DNA of 64,000 nt from an uncultured Actinomycetes bacterium (GTDB lineage Bacteria; Actinomycetota; Actinomycetes; Nanopelagicales; Nanopelagicaceae), in NCBI GenBank assembly GCA_903827945.1, contig CAIKKN010000019.1, positions 1-64,000 on the forward strand, written 5' to 3'. The position numbers were made by a program, and so were the translations under genes. Within the stretch, counting starts at the first letter, position 1, and each line of letters starts with the position of its first letter. Below the pieces are notes generated by a model, which was not told the DNA's origin, made no database searches, and saw nothing but the letters and a program-made list of their open reading frames with translations. Below, in pieces: positions 1 through 8,725 of this stretch.

Positions 1-43
1 AAATGCCGTGGCCGCTTTAGTCCAGAGGAGGTGGGGTTAACAC

Positions 44-328
44 ATGCGTCATTATGAAATCATGGTCATCCTCGACCCTGAGTTAGAAGAACGTACAGTT
101 CAGCCAAGCCTTGAGACCTATCTCAAGATCATCAAAGATTCTGGTGGTCGCGTCGACAAGCTCGACATTTGGGGTAAGCGTCGCATGACCTTCGAAATCA
201 ACAAGAAGGCAGAAGGCATTTACGCTGTTGCAGATCTGCACTGTGGTCCAGATGCAATCAAAGAGTTGGATCGTCTACTTAATTTGAATGAATCTGTTCT
301 ACGCACAAAAGTTGTACGTCCAGAATAA
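44..328 (+). CDS. rpsF: Ribosomal protein S6 (bS6)
   Basis: Small-subunit ribosomal protein that pairs with S18 on the platform of the 30S subunit. The 94-residue product has the usual family length, opens with the typical [14 protein letters not shown] strand and carries [16 protein letters not shown] in the middle. A strong Shine-Dalgarno (GAGGAGG at 25-31) precedes the ATG by 12 bases. It heads the same-strand set rpsF-ssb-rpsR-rplI that is conserved near the actinobacterial origin. Its promoter lies outside or at the very edge of the window, so upstream control cannot be judged. Confidence 0.97.
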   Translation: MRHYEIMVILDPELEERTVQPSLETYLKIIKDSGGRVDKLDIWGKRRMTFEINKKAEGIYAVADLHCGPDAIKELDRLLNLNESVLRTKVVRPE

Positions 329-378
329 TTCCTCACACAAAGTAGCCGAAAAGAAAAGTAGAGAGAAAAGGAAAAGAT

Positions 379-879
379 ATGGCAGCCGGAGATACAAACA
401 TCACGATTATTGGCAATCTTGTTAATGATCCAGAACTTCGATTCACACCTAGCGGTGCTGCAGTCGCAAAGTTCACCGTGGCTTCAACACCACGTTATCT
501 CGATAAGGCAACAAACGAGTGGAAAGATGGCGACAGCCTATTTCTACAGTGCCAGATTTGGCGTCAAGCAGCTGAAAACGTTGCAGAGTCACTAACTCGC
601 GGAATGCGTGTTCTTGTTTCTGGTCGTCTTAAGCAACGCTCTTATGAAACAAAAGAAGGCGAGAAGCGCACAGTATTTGAGGTTGAAGTTGACGAAGTAG
701 GTCCATCACTTCGTAACGCAACAGCAAAGGTCACTAAGACAACACGTCAAGGTGGTTCAACTGGTGGATTCTCAACGCCAACCACTGTTTCATCGGATGC
801 ATCAGATGATCCTTGGTCAGCCGCACCAGTAGGTGGCGGTTGGGCAACAACAGGATCAGACGATCAACCACCCTTCTAA
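379..879 (+). CDS. ssb: Single-stranded DNA-binding protein
   Basis: Binds single-stranded DNA during replication, repair and recombination and recruits partners through its C-terminal tip. The 166-residue product has an OB fold over about the first 115 residues (start [16 protein letters not shown], core [18 protein letters not shown]) followed by a Gly/Ser/Thr-rich linker. It ends in the acidic tip DDQPPF, the partner-binding tail of bacterial SSBs. A purine-rich Shine-Dalgarno (AAAAGGAAAAG) lies just before the ATG. It sits between rpsF and rpsR as in most Actinobacteria and is probably co-transcribed with them. Confidence 0.97.
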   Translation: MAAGDTNITIIGNLVNDPELRFTPSGAAVAKFTVASTPRYLDKATNEWKDGDSLFLQCQIWRQAAENVAESLTRGMRVLVSGRLKQRSYETKEGEKRTVFEVEVDEVGPSLRNATAKVTKTTRQGGSTGGFSTPTTVSSDASDDPWSAAPVGGGWATTGSDDQPPF

Positions 880-954
880 AACCTAGAAATTAACTAACCA
901 ACCATTCTCGAATGTCTCACAAGATAGTCGAGGCATCCCAAAAGGAGCACCAAA

Positions 955-1242
955 GTGGGCGCAAGAAGTAATAAGACGCTGAAGCCTAAGAAAGTTGCAC
1001 CAAAACTTTCTGCTGCAGCGCTAAAAAAGTTCAAGAAGAAGCCTTGTTCTTTCTGTCGTGAAAAGGTCACTTATATCGACTACAAAGACATCGCAACACT
1101 TCGCAAGTTCATCTCCGATCGCGGCAAAATCCGCGCTCGCCGAGTTACAGGAGCTTGCACACAACACCAACGTCAGATTGCCGCAGCTGTAAAGAACAGC
1201 CGCGAAATGGCACTTCTGCCTTACACCTCAACAGCGCGCTAA
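955..1242 (+). CDS. rpsR: Ribosomal protein S18 (bS18), zinc-type
   Basis: 30S subunit protein that binds next to S6. The start is GTG at 955, after the Shine-Dalgarno AAAGGAG. The 95-residue product is longer at the N-terminus than many S18 proteins and keeps a Cys pair (C31-S-F-C34) plus a later Cys and His in GACTQHQ. That is the pattern of the zinc-binding C+ form; zinc binding itself is inferred from this pattern. The stretch [19 protein letters not shown] is the diagnostic S18 core. It lies between ssb and rplI. Confidence 0.96.
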   Translation: MGARSNKTLKPKKVAPKLSAAALKKFKKKPCSFCREKVTYIDYKDIATLRKFISDRGKIRARRVTGACTQHQRQIAAAVKNSREMALLPYTSTAR

Positions 1243-1258
1243 AGGGGGCTGAATAATT

Positions 1259-1702
1259 ATGAAGCTCATTCTTACTCGCGAAGTCACTGGCCTAGGCCAA
1301 GCAGGCGATGTTGTTACCGTGAAGGACGGATACGCACGCAATTTCCTTTTGCCACGTAGCCACGCAATCCTTTGGTCACTAGGCGGAGAGAAGCAGATCG
1401 AAGCAATTCGTCGCGCTCGTACCGCTCGTGAAATCCGCGACCGCGAACATGCAGTCGAAATCAAGAACTCACTTGAAAAGTCACCAATTGCTGTCAAGGC
1501 AAAGGTTGGCTCAACAGGTTCTTTGTTCGGTTCTGTCACTGATAAGCAGATTGTTCTTGCTATCAAGGGTGCAACTGGCGTTGATATCGATCGTCATAAG
1601 CTCAAGGTTGGACACATCAAGAAGCTTGGTAAGTACACCGTCAAGGTTGCGCTCACCAGCCAGGTTTCAGCAAGCATCGCCATCGAGGTTGTTGCTGCTT
1701 AA
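1259..1702 (+). CDS. rplI: Ribosomal protein L9 (bL9)
   Basis: Large-subunit protein at the base of the L1 stalk. The 147-residue product has the expected two-domain form: an N-terminal domain with GLGQAGDVVTVKDGYARNFL, a long charged connecting helix (about residues 45-75), and a C-terminal domain with GSLFGSVTDKQI. It begins 16 bases after rpsR, preceded by AAGGGGG. A clear intrinsic terminator at 1719-1747 closes the operon right after it, which separates the ribosomal set from dnaB. Confidence 0.97.
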   Translation: MKLILTREVTGLGQAGDVVTVKDGYARNFLLPRSHAILWSLGGEKQIEAIRRARTAREIRDREHAVEIKNSLEKSPIAVKAKVGSTGSLFGSVTDKQIVLAIKGATGVDIDRHKLKVGHIKKLGKYTVKVALTSQVSASIAIEVVAA

Positions 1703-1718
1703 ATCAATTATGAAGTGA

Positions 1719-1747
1719 GGCCCGCTGAGAATTCAGCGGGCCTTTTT
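1719..1747 (+). terminator. Intrinsic terminator after rplI
   Basis: A perfect 10-bp stem (GGCCCGCTGA at 1719-1728 with its complement at 1733-1742) encloses a 4-base loop and is followed by five T. Flanking GTGA/TCAC can extend the stem. It ends the rpsF-ssb-rpsR-rplI unit. Confidence 0.93.
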
Positions 1748-1774
1748 CACATACTGAGACAAGTCGAAAAACTT

Positions 1775-1848
1775 TTATCCACACGCAATGAAGGAAATCT
1801 GAGCCTAAAAGCCAGCCACCACTCGACCTTATGCACTCGTTATCCACA
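1775..1848 (+). promoter_or_regulatory. Two perfect DnaA-box 9-mers upstream of dnaB
   Basis: TTATCCACA occurs at 1775-1783 and again at 1840-1848 in the same orientation. Both lie in the 240-base gap between the rplI terminator and the chosen dnaB start. A degenerate third copy (TTCCCCACA) is at 1872-1880. This is the consensus binding site of the initiator DnaA. No binding data are available, so a role in controlling dnaB is inference. The rest of the gap shows no other gene. Confidence 0.6.
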
Positions 1849-1944
1849 CCTTTTCCACCGCACTACACAGCTTCCCCACAGGCGCATACACAAGAAGGGA
1901 GTTCGGTAATAGGGAATGTCAGTGCTCCCAACGAGAATACGGCC

Positions 1945-3342
1945 ATGAGTATCGCGGAGTTTCCATCACGTTCAAACAACAGTAACCCTGTTGAATTTGA
2001 ACGTACTCCACCGCAAGATCTTGTTGCAGAACAATCTGTACTTGGCGGAATGCTTCTTTCCAAAGATGCGATTGCTGATGTTGTTGAAATTATTAAAGAA
2101 CGCGATTTCTATCGCCCCGCCCATGAACTTATTTACGATGCAATTCTTGATTTGTATGGAAAAGGCGATCCTGCGGATCCAGTAACAGTTGTTGCAGAAC
2201 TTACAAAACGTGGAGACATTGCTCGCGCAGGCGGCGCCCCATATCTTCATACTTTAATTTCATCAGTACCGACCGCGGCGAATGCTGGCTACTACGCAAA
2301 GATTGTCCGCGATTGCGCAATCATGAGACGTTTAGTTGAGGCCGGAACAAAAATTGTTCAGCTTGGTTATTCAGCTGAAGGCGATGTAGATGATGTTGTC
2401 GATCAAGCACAAGCTGAAGTTTATGAAGTTACAGAACGGCGCGCCTCTGAAGATTACATTCAACTTTCAGAGCTACTTCCTGACGCCCTTGATGAGATCG
2501 AAGCAATTGCAACTGGTATTAAAGATGAGGGTGTTAAGTCTGGATTCAAAGATCTCGATGCGCTCACAAATGGATTCCATGCAGGAAATATGATCGTACT
2601 TGCGGCTCGTCCAGCGGTTGGTAAGTCAACACTTGGTCTTGATATAGCCAGGCATGCAGCGATTCACAATGGAGACGCTGCTGTTATTTTCTCTCTTGAA
2701 ATGTCCCGCTCTGAAATCACTATGCGTATGCTTTCAGCAGAAGCACGCGTTGGACTTAATAACATCCGCTCAGGCTCACTCTCTGATGATGAGTGGGGCC
2801 GTCTTGCAAAGCGCATGGGAGAAATTTCAGATGCGCCACTATTTATTGATGATTCACCAAATCTATCTCTGATGGAAATTCGTGCAAAAGCCCGTCGTTT
2901 AAAGCAGAGACATAATTTGAAGTTAATTGTTATCGATTACTTGCAGTTGATGTCGTCAGGTAAGCGCGTTGAAAGTCGCCAACAAGAAGTTTCAGAATTC
3001 TCACGTAATCTTAAGTTGCTGGCAAAAGAGCTCGGGGTACCTGTTATTGCTATTTCACAGCTCAACCGTTCACCCGAACAGAGAGCCGATAAGAAGCCAA
3101 TGCTCTCCGACCTTCGTGAATCTGGTTCGATTGAACAAGATGCGGATATGGTTATTTTGTTGCACCGAGATGATCTCTACGAGGGATCTTCGCGTTCTGG
3201 TGAAGCAGATCTAATCGTTGCCAAGCACCGTAACGGACCAACTCGTACGATTACCGTGGCTGCTCAACTTCACTTTGCAAGATTTGCAGATATTGCTCCA
3301 GCCTTCCAATCACCTACGGAAAGCTTTATTAAAGACAATTAG
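1945..3342 (+). CDS. dnaB: Replicative DNA helicase DnaB
   Basis: Hexameric 5'-3' helicase that unwinds DNA at the replication fork. From the ATG at 1945 the product is 465 residues, the usual DnaB length. The N-terminal domain begins around PPQDLVAEQSVLGGMLL. The RecA-like domain carries Walker A (ARPAVGKST, about residues 220-230), IFSLEMS, the Walker B region LIVIDYLQLM, and SDLRESGSIEQDADMV. An in-frame opening reaches back to 1831, but that extension runs through a DnaA box and has no family similarity, so it was left out. A weak -10-like GAGAAT lies 6 bases before the ATG. No intein is seen. Its stop shares bases with the convergent carbonic anhydrase gene. Confidence 0.93.
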   Translation: MSIAEFPSRSNNSNPVEFERTPPQDLVAEQSVLGGMLLSKDAIADVVEIIKERDFYRPAHELIYDAILDLYGKGDPADPVTVVAELTKRGDIARAGGAPYLHTLISSVPTAANAGYYAKIVRDCAIMRRLVEAGTKIVQLGYSAEGDVDDVVDQAQAEVYEVTERRASEDYIQLSELLPDALDEIEAIATGIKDEGVKSGFKDLDALTNGFHAGNMIVLAARPAVGKSTLGLDIARHAAIHNGDAAVIFSLEMSRSEITMRMLSAEARVGLNNIRSGSLSDDEWGRLAKRMGEISDAPLFIDDSPNLSLMEIRAKARRLKQRHNLKLIVIDYLQLMSSGKRVESRQQEVSEFSRNLKLLAKELGVPVIAISQLNRSPEQRADKKPMLSDLRESGSIEQDADMVILLHRDDLYEGSSRSGEADLIVAKHRNGPTRTITVAAQLHFARFADIAPAFQSPTESFIKDN

Positions 3343-3833
3343 TTAATTGGGTTAATGCGCCCAGTTTTAACATCATAGATTGCGCCCATTACTTGAATCC
3401 CGTTGGGCAAAAGCGGATATGACTCGATGCGTTGAATATCTTGAAATAGCGCTTTGTTTTGATCTCGCACAGTTCGAATTTCAATACCGCGAGTATCTAC
3501 TCCACTTGCTTCCTTAATTTGCTGATGAATTTCAGATTCATCGGCAGATGCCATACGGCAATCAGTGTGTGGCATAACAAGCACACGCTTTACACCAAGT
3601 AGATGGGTAGCTAAAACAAGTGTACGAAGTACATCCTCTGTGACACGAGCCCCAGCATTTCGAAGAATCTTTGCATCACCTGCATGCATGCCAACAATAC
3701 GGAGGGGATCAATTCGTGAATCCATACATGTGACAATAGCTAAACCTTTTTGCGCGAAGCCAGTCAACTCTTCTTTTGTGAAATGCGCGGCATACTCTTC
3801 GTTAGATTTAAGAAGGTCTGCAAAATTCTCCAT
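3339..3833 (-). CDS. Beta-class carbonic anhydrase
   Basis: Likely interconverts CO2 and bicarbonate with a zinc cofactor in the cytoplasm. The 164-residue product has the beta-class signature: C36-x-D38-S-R40 and H89-x2-C92, giving the three zinc ligands (C36, H89, C92) and the Asp-Arg pair. The length fits the short bacterial subclass. Its mRNA is probably leaderless, because TAGAAT ends 6 bases before the ATG. The gene converges on dnaB and the two stop codons overlap within 3339-3342. It is a single gene with no linked bicarbonate transporter. Confidence 0.88.
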   Translation of the reverse strand: MENFADLLKSNEEYAAHFTKEELTGFAQKGLAIVTCMDSRIDPLRIVGMHAGDAKILRNAGARVTEDVLRTLVLATHLLGVKRVLVMPHTDCRMASADESEIHQQIKEASGVDTRGIEIRTVRDQNKALFQDIQRIESYPLLPNGIQVMGAIYDVKTGRINPIN

Positions 3834-3839
3834 GTGGAA

Positions 3840-3845
3840 ATTCTA
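3840..3845 (-). promoter_or_regulatory. Leaderless -10 for carbonic anhydrase
   Basis: Minus-strand hexamer TAGAAT sits 6 bases before the ATG ending at 3831. This places the expected first transcribed base at the start codon. Confidence 0.55.
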
Positions 3846-3848
3846 GTA

Positions 3849-4763
3849 TTACTTTAAAGCTGCTTTGTCCGCTAAATAAATACCCACAAGTACGATGGCC
3901 CCACCTATCAGTTGAACGAGATTAAATGTCTCTTTCAGCAAGATCCACGCAAATCCGCCTGCGAAGATTGGTTCCACCATCCCGATTATGGAGGCAGTAC
4001 TGGCGTTTATGTTCTTAATTGCAGAAGTAACCAAAAGGTATGGAACAAGAGTTCCCATGACTACAACCCAAATAACCAAGATCCAGCCAGGAATAACATG
4101 GCCAGCAAATCGCCCCGTTAGTGGAACTGCATCAGTAAAGATATGAAATGGATAACTCCACCATGGTTGGATAATTGCAAAGAAAATTGCGCTTACACCC
4201 ATCCCATAGAGAATCAGTGTTTCACCGCTTACATACTTTCGTAATTTGGATGCTTGATAAAAATAGAAGGCAAGTGCCAGCGCATCAAGAATTGATGAGA
4301 TTAATCCGATGCCATTAAAGGTCAACCCTTGCCATACCTGACCGACGAGAATCAATCCAGCAAAACCAAAAAGCAGCCCTAGCCACATGGATCGAGCAAC
4401 CGTCTCCTTTTTTACAAAACGAATATATAGAGTGATCCAAATGGGAGCAGTAAACTCGATAATGAGTGCAATCGAAACTGGCAATTTTGAAATCGAGAAA
4501 AAATAAAATCCCTGAACAGCTGCAACCCCAACAATGCCGAAGATGACCAGACGTTTTACAAGGTTTCGCTCAACCCTAATATCTTGGGGCTTTCGAATAA
4601 GAAGATAGGCTAAAAGCAATACAGCGACACCTAATGTTCGCACTTCGGTAAGTCGCATCGAACTAATGCCGGTTAACAAAACCCACTTAGCAACGACACC
4701 ATTGAATGCGAAGAAAACCGCAGCAAGAATTAAAAGAATTTCACCACGGTGAGTTTTTAACAC
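3849..4763 (-). CDS. EamA/DMT-family metabolite exporter
   Basis: Ten-helix membrane protein of the drug/metabolite transporter superfamily. The 304-residue product is a tandem repeat of two EamA units, the first near residues 8-135 (ILLILAAVFFAFNGVVAKW) and the second near 150-300 (ending in IGGAIVLVGIYLADK). Family members export amino acids or other small metabolites; the substrate here cannot be told. The start is GTG at 4763, with TACTCT ending 6 bases before it, which supports leaderless translation. It stands alone between genes of unrelated function. Confidence 0.8.
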   Translation of the reverse strand: MLKTHRGEILLILAAVFFAFNGVVAKWVLLTGISSMRLTEVRTLGVAVLLLAYLLIRKPQDIRVERNLVKRLVIFGIVGVAAVQGFYFFSISKLPVSIALIIEFTAPIWITLYIRFVKKETVARSMWLGLLFGFAGLILVGQVWQGLTFNGIGLISSILDALALAFYFYQASKLRKYVSGETLILYGMGVSAIFFAIIQPWWSYPFHIFTDAVPLTGRFAGHVIPGWILVIWVVVMGTLVPYLLVTSAIKNINASTASIIGMVEPIFAGGFAWILLKETFNLVQLIGGAIVLVGIYLADKAALK

Positions 4764-4769
4764 CCCGCA

Positions 4770-4775
4770 AGAGTA
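4770..4775 (-). promoter_or_regulatory. Leaderless -10 for the EamA transporter
   Basis: Minus-strand TACTCT ends 6 bases before the GTG start. It helps choose this GTG over later in-frame starts. Confidence 0.5.
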
Positions 4776-4784
4776 GCGAATTAA

Positions 4785-6614
4785 TTAGAAAGCAGACTCC
4801 GATAGCCCCATAAGTGCGCCATCTTCACTTTCCAATATCTTTTTATCTGCAGTGATGTGTGGAAGCACAGTGCGAATAAAGTGTTTTGCAGCAGCAATCT
4901 TGCCGGTGTAAAAATCTAAATCTTTCCCCGTCGCCGAAGGCAGACGTTCTGCTGCGATCTCGGCTTGGCGAAGTAGGAGCCAGCCAATAATTACTTCACC
5001 AGTTGCCATAAGCAGTCTGGATGTGTTGAGGCCAACCTTGTAGATTTCTGCTTCATCGCCCGCTTCTTGGGATGCCATTGCATAACCAACGAGAGTTCCC
5101 ATCATCTCATTCACATCACCCAGCGCCTTAGATAACTTCTCCTTCTCGGAGGCATGTACCCCACCAGTAGATGTAAATGCTCCAATTTCTTTTGCAAGCA
5201 ATCCGATTGCTCTGCCGCCATCTTTGACAATTTTGCGGAAAAAGAAATCCAATCCTTGAATTGCGGTAGTTCCCTCGTACAAAGTGTCGATTTTGGCATC
5301 TCGAACATATTGTTCAAGAGGCCAGTCTTGGGTAAATCCCGATCCGCCAAATATTTGTAGCGATTCAGTGCCTAGCAAAACCCAAGATTTTTCAGATCCA
5401 TATCCCTTAACAATGGGGAGAAGCAGGTCGTTAAGTTTTTCTAAGTCCTCAAGCTTTTCACTTCCCTCGGCCCTTGCGAGCGCAATTTCATCTTGGATAG
5501 AGGCTGTGTAAAGAACGAGTGCGCGCATGCCCTCTGAATAAGCTTTTTGTACCATCAAGGAACGACGTACATCGGGATGCTTAATAATTGTTACGCGAGG
5601 TGAATTCTTATCATTCATCACCTTCATGTCTCCACCTTGGATACGAGTCTTTGCATAAGCAAGTGCTTGTTGGTAACCAGCAGAGAGTGTTGAGATGGCT
5701 TTTGTTCCAACCATCATGCGAGCAAATTCGATCACCTTAAACATTTGAGCGATACCGTCGTGAACATCACCTAGTAGATACCCAACCGCTGGTTGCTTTT
5801 CTCCAAGGTTCATTTCGCAGGTAGAGGAGACATTTAGCCCCATTTTATGTTCAACATTTGTTACATAAATCCCGTTTCGTTCTCCAAGTGCGCCAGTATC
5901 AAAATCAAACATAAATTTAGGAACCAAGAAAAGTGAAAGTCCTTTTGTTCCAGGTCCAGCACCTTCTGGTCGAGCGAGGACATAATGAATAATATTTTCA
6001 TTAAGGTCGCTATCTCCAGAAGTGATGAATCGCTTTGTGCCGGTGATATGCCAAGTTCCATCTGGCTGTTGAACTGCTTTTGATCGCCCCGCCCCAACAT
6101 CTGAACCTGCATCAGGTTCAGTGAGTTGCATCGTGGCACCCCAGTCTTTATCCACCATTAATTTTGCAATCTTTTTCTGTTCCTCGGTGCCCAAGTAATA
6201 GGCAACATTTGCAAAAGAGGATCCCGATGCATAAATATGAATTGCAGGATTTGAACCCAAAATCATTTCCGCAATTGCCCAACGAATCGAAGGTGGTGTG
6301 GACATTCCACCGATTTCAACTGGTGCGTCTAAACGCCACCATTCGTTATCGATATATGCTCGATATGACTTTTTAAAACTTTCCGGAAGCGTGACAGAGC
6401 CAGTTGATTTATCGAATGTTGTTCCCAAACGATCACCTTCGACAAATGACGCGGCGAGATCATTTTCAGCCAATCGTTTGATTTCCTCAAGCATGCCCAT
6501 CGCAGTTGGGCGATCCATATCTTTATAAATTGAGCGTCCCATGACACTTTCACGCTCAAGTAGATCAAAGAGGCAAAATTCAATGTCGCGGAGATTGGCT
6601 GTGTAATGGCTCAT
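4785..6614 (-). CDS. Acyl-CoA dehydrogenase (long FadE-type)
   Basis: FAD enzyme expected to oxidise acyl-CoA to enoyl-CoA. At 609 residues it belongs to the long form with an extra C-terminal domain. Visible landmarks are QLTEPDAGSDVG (substrate and flavin site), GTKRFITSGD, and the C-terminal YEGTTAIQG block whose Glu is the usual catalytic base position. Residues beyond about 470 form the additional helical domain. No other beta-oxidation gene is adjacent, so the physiological acyl chain is unknown. A CATTAT hexamer ends 6 bases before the ATG, a weaker version of the leaderless pattern seen in neighbours. Confidence 0.88.
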   Translation of the reverse strand: MSHYTANLRDIEFCLFDLLERESVMGRSIYKDMDRPTAMGMLEEIKRLAENDLAASFVEGDRLGTTFDKSTGSVTLPESFKKSYRAYIDNEWWRLDAPVEIGGMSTPPSIRWAIAEMILGSNPAIHIYASGSSFANVAYYLGTEEQKKIAKLMVDKDWGATMQLTEPDAGSDVGAGRSKAVQQPDGTWHITGTKRFITSGDSDLNENIIHYVLARPEGAGPGTKGLSLFLVPKFMFDFDTGALGERNGIYVTNVEHKMGLNVSSTCEMNLGEKQPAVGYLLGDVHDGIAQMFKVIEFARMMVGTKAISTLSAGYQQALAYAKTRIQGGDMKVMNDKNSPRVTIIKHPDVRRSLMVQKAYSEGMRALVLYTASIQDEIALARAEGSEKLEDLEKLNDLLLPIVKGYGSEKSWVLLGTESLQIFGGSGFTQDWPLEQYVRDAKIDTLYEGTTAIQGLDFFFRKIVKDGGRAIGLLAKEIGAFTSTGGVHASEKEKLSKALGDVNEMMGTLVGYAMASQEAGDEAEIYKVGLNTSRLLMATGEVIIGWLLLRQAEIAAERLPSATGKDLDFYTGKIAAAKHFIRTVLPHITADKKILESEDGALMGLSESAF

Positions 6615-6664
6615 GGCGCAATAATGCTACTCGTGGGTAACTTAATCAACATCCCCCGCTCAGA

Positions 6665-6670
6665 TAGGGT
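6665..6670 (+). promoter_or_regulatory. Leaderless -10 for dcd
   Basis: TAGGGT ends 6 bases before the dcd ATG at 6677. No Shine-Dalgarno is present in the short gap. Confidence 0.5.
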
Positions 6671-6676
6671 CTGCCC

Positions 6677-7255
6677 ATGCTTCTAAGTGACCGCGATATA
6701 CGTGCAGAATTGACCGCAGGCCGCGTCAAAGTTGAGCCATTTGAAGAAAAGATGGTCCAACCATCCTCAGTGGACGTCCGCCTTGATCGCTTCTTCCGTG
6801 TTTTTGAGAATCACAAGTACGAGTCCATCGATCCATCAATTGAACAATCTGAACTAACCCGCGAAATTGCGGTGGGGGCCGATGAGTTCTTTATTTTGCA
6901 CCCAGGAGAGTTTGTTCTTGCAAGCACGTACGAAGTGATCACACTGCCAGACGATATTGCTGGACGCCTTGAAGGTAAGTCTTCACTTGGTCGCCTTGGC
7001 ATACTTACACACTCAACTGCGGGATTTATTGATCCCGGATTTAGCGGGCATATCACCTTAGAACTTTCAAACGTTGCCAATCTCCCAGTGAAACTCTTTC
7101 CAGGAATGAAGATTGGGCAACTTTGCCTCATCAAACTCTCATCTCCCGCAGAGCACCCTTATGGTTCAGCACTCTATGGTTCTAGATACCAAGGCCAACG
7201 CGGACCCACAGCTTCTAAATCTTGGTTGAACTTTCATAAATCAGTCGTAGAGTAG
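6677..7255 (+). CDS. dcd: dCTP deaminase (possibly bifunctional with dUTPase)
   Basis: Deaminates dCTP on the route to dUMP and dTMP. The 192-residue product matches the family length and has [31 protein letters not shown] and the C-terminal [10 protein letters not shown] region. These motifs cover the nucleotide site and the catalytic Ser/Arg/Glu positions of Dcd. In mycobacteria the same enzyme also hydrolyses dUTP; whether this one does cannot be decided from motifs. It is followed 5 bases later by the lemA-htpX pair and may be partly co-transcribed with them. Confidence 0.94.
   Translation: MLLSDRDIRAELTAGRVKVEPFEEKMVQPSSVDVRLDRFFRVFENHKYESIDPSIEQSELTREIAVGADEFFILHPGEFVLASTYEVITLPDDIAGRLEGKSSLGRLGILTHSTAGFIDPGFSGHITLELSNVANLPVKLFPGMKIGQLCLIKLSSPAEHPYGSALYGSRYQGQRGPTASKSWLNFHKSVVE
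7248..7253 (+). promoter_or_regulatory. -10-like hexamer at the dcd stop, before the LemA gene
   Basis: TAGAGT starts one base into the end of dcd and ends 7 bases before the LemA start at 7261. It could give a leaderless transcript, but AGAGGG directly before the ATG could equally act in read-through translation. Confidence 0.35.
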
Positions 7256-7260
7256 AGGGT

Positions 7261-7815
7261 ATGAGTACAACCTTAATTATCGTTGCAGCAATTCTAGTAA
7301 TCGCTTTAATCTGCGTAGCAGGTTACAACCGACTTGTTCGACTGAATGTTTCTGTTGATGAGGCATTCGCACAAATTGAAGTTCAACTCAAGCGCCGCAG
7401 TGATTTGATTCCAAATTTAGTAGAAACCGTTAAAGGTTATGCCGCGCACGAGAAAAGCACATTCGATGCAGTGGTTGCTGCTCGAGCCCGTTCAACAAGT
7501 GCAACAACAATCACAGATGTAGCGGCGGCCGACGGGGCAATGACACAAGCGCTACGTGGATTGCTCGCTGTTGCTGAGGCATACCCGGACCTAAAGGCAT
7601 CAGCGAATTTTCTATCACTCCAGGAAGAGCTGTCGACAACAGAGAACAAAGTTGGATTTGCTCGTCAGTTCTATAACGATAATGTGCGCTCGCTCAATAG
7701 TGCGGTAAAAACTTTTCCATCAAACCTCTTTGCAAATCTAGCTAAAGTTACATCACGAGCATTTTACGAAGTGGATGATCCTTCAGATCGCAAGGCTCCA
7801 AACGTAAAGTTCTAG
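7261..7815 (+). CDS. LemA family membrane protein
   Basis: The 184-residue product has one N-terminal membrane segment (about residues 4-24) and a helical domain with the LemA signature VDEAFAQIEVQLKRRSDLIPNL, followed by the ARQFYNDNVRSLN block. The biochemical role of LemA proteins is not settled. They are very often encoded beside HtpX-type M48 proteases, as here, where htpX follows after a single base. That pairing suggests a shared role in membrane protein quality control, which is an inference. Confidence 0.92.
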   Translation: MSTTLIIVAAILVIALICVAGYNRLVRLNVSVDEAFAQIEVQLKRRSDLIPNLVETVKGYAAHEKSTFDAVVAARARSTSATTITDVAAADGAMTQALRGLLAVAEAYPDLKASANFLSLQEELSTTENKVGFARQFYNDNVRSLNSAVKTFPSNLFANLAKVTSRAFYEVDDPSDRKAPNVKF

Positions 7816-7816
7816 T

Positions 7817-8725
7817 ATGAATTTTCGAAGAATCCAAGCAGCAAATAGACGAAAAACATTCGAGCTTCTTTTTGGAATGGGTTTGCTCGTGGGAGCGGTT
7901 GTTTATGCCGCCCTTACATACTTCGGAAAGACCGGCGTTGGAATAGTTCCATTTGCAGTAGGAATTGCGCTGATTTTGGTATGGGGTTCTTATTGGGCAT
8001 CCGACACAATCGTTTTAACAATGACTGGTGCTCAAGAGGTTGTGGAATCAGAGAATCCAAAACTTTTTGATTTAATTCACGAAGTTGTGATTGCAAGTGG
8101 TTTGAAAATGCCAAAAGTGGCCATAGTTCAAGATTCGGCTCCTAACGCATTTGCTACGGGACGCAATCCAGATAAAGCCCTCATTGCTTTTACAACTGGA
8201 ATGCTCAATGTGATGGATAGAGAAGAACTTCAAGGCGTTATTGCTCACGAATTGAGTCATGTAGCAAATCGCGACACTTTGGTTTCTGCCGTGGCAGCGA
8301 CAACAGCCGGAGCAATCGCGATTTTAAGTGACTTCCTTACTCGCATGATGTGGTTTGGTGGTGGGCGACGCGATGATCGAGAAAACAATCAAAATCCTCT
8401 AGCCCTTATCTTCTCACTCATTATTTTGATTCTGGCGCCCCTTGCCGCGATTTTGCTTCGTTCTGCTATCTCACGTCGAAGGGAAGCTCTCGCGGATGCA
8501 ACCGCTGTTTCCTTCACACGAAATCCAACAGGTCTTCGCAGAGCATTAGAGGTTTTGGCTGCAGATAATACTGTTGTGCAACAACGCTCAACCGCTGTTG
8601 CGCACATATGGATTGAGTCTCCATTAGATGGAAGTTCGGTCTCTAAATTATTTAGCACTCATCCACCGATAGAAGAACGAATTGCAACACTCAGACGTAT
8701 GGAAGCGAATCCAGAAACTTATTAA
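7817..8725 (+). CDS. htpX: M48 zinc metalloprotease HtpX
   Basis: Membrane-bound protease that degrades damaged membrane proteins. The 302-residue product has two N-terminal membrane segments (about 17-60), the zinc motif H144-E-L-S-H148, two further membrane segments (about 160-215), and the distal block REALADATAVSFTRNP that supplies the third zinc ligand. Residues near the end (FSTHPPIEERIATL) are typical of HtpX. It starts one base after the LemA gene ends. Its stop overlaps the stop of the convergent histidine kinase gene within 8722-8725. Confidence 0.95.
   Translation: MNFRRIQAANRRKTFELLFGMGLLVGAVVYAALTYFGKTGVGIVPFAVGIALILVWGSYWASDTIVLTMTGAQEVVESENPKLFDLIHEVVIASGLKMPKVAIVQDSAPNAFATGRNPDKALIAFTTGMLNVMDREELQGVIAHELSHVANRDTLVSAVAATTAGAIAILSDFLTRMMWFGGGRRDDRENNQNPLALIFSLIILILAPLAAILLRSAISRRREALADATAVSFTRNPTGLRRALEVLAADNTVVQQRSTAVAHIWIESPLDGSSVSKLFSTHPPIEERIATLRRMEANPETY

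Noticed and set aside
1775-1944. Possible replication origin because of two perfect DnaA boxes
   Set aside because: Only two good boxes, no AT-rich unwinding stretch, and no dnaA or dnaN alongside; actinobacterial origins have many boxes between dnaA and dnaN.
1831-1944. N-terminal extension of DnaB by 38 residues
   Set aside because: It runs through a DnaA box, has no family similarity, and would make DnaB longer than usual.
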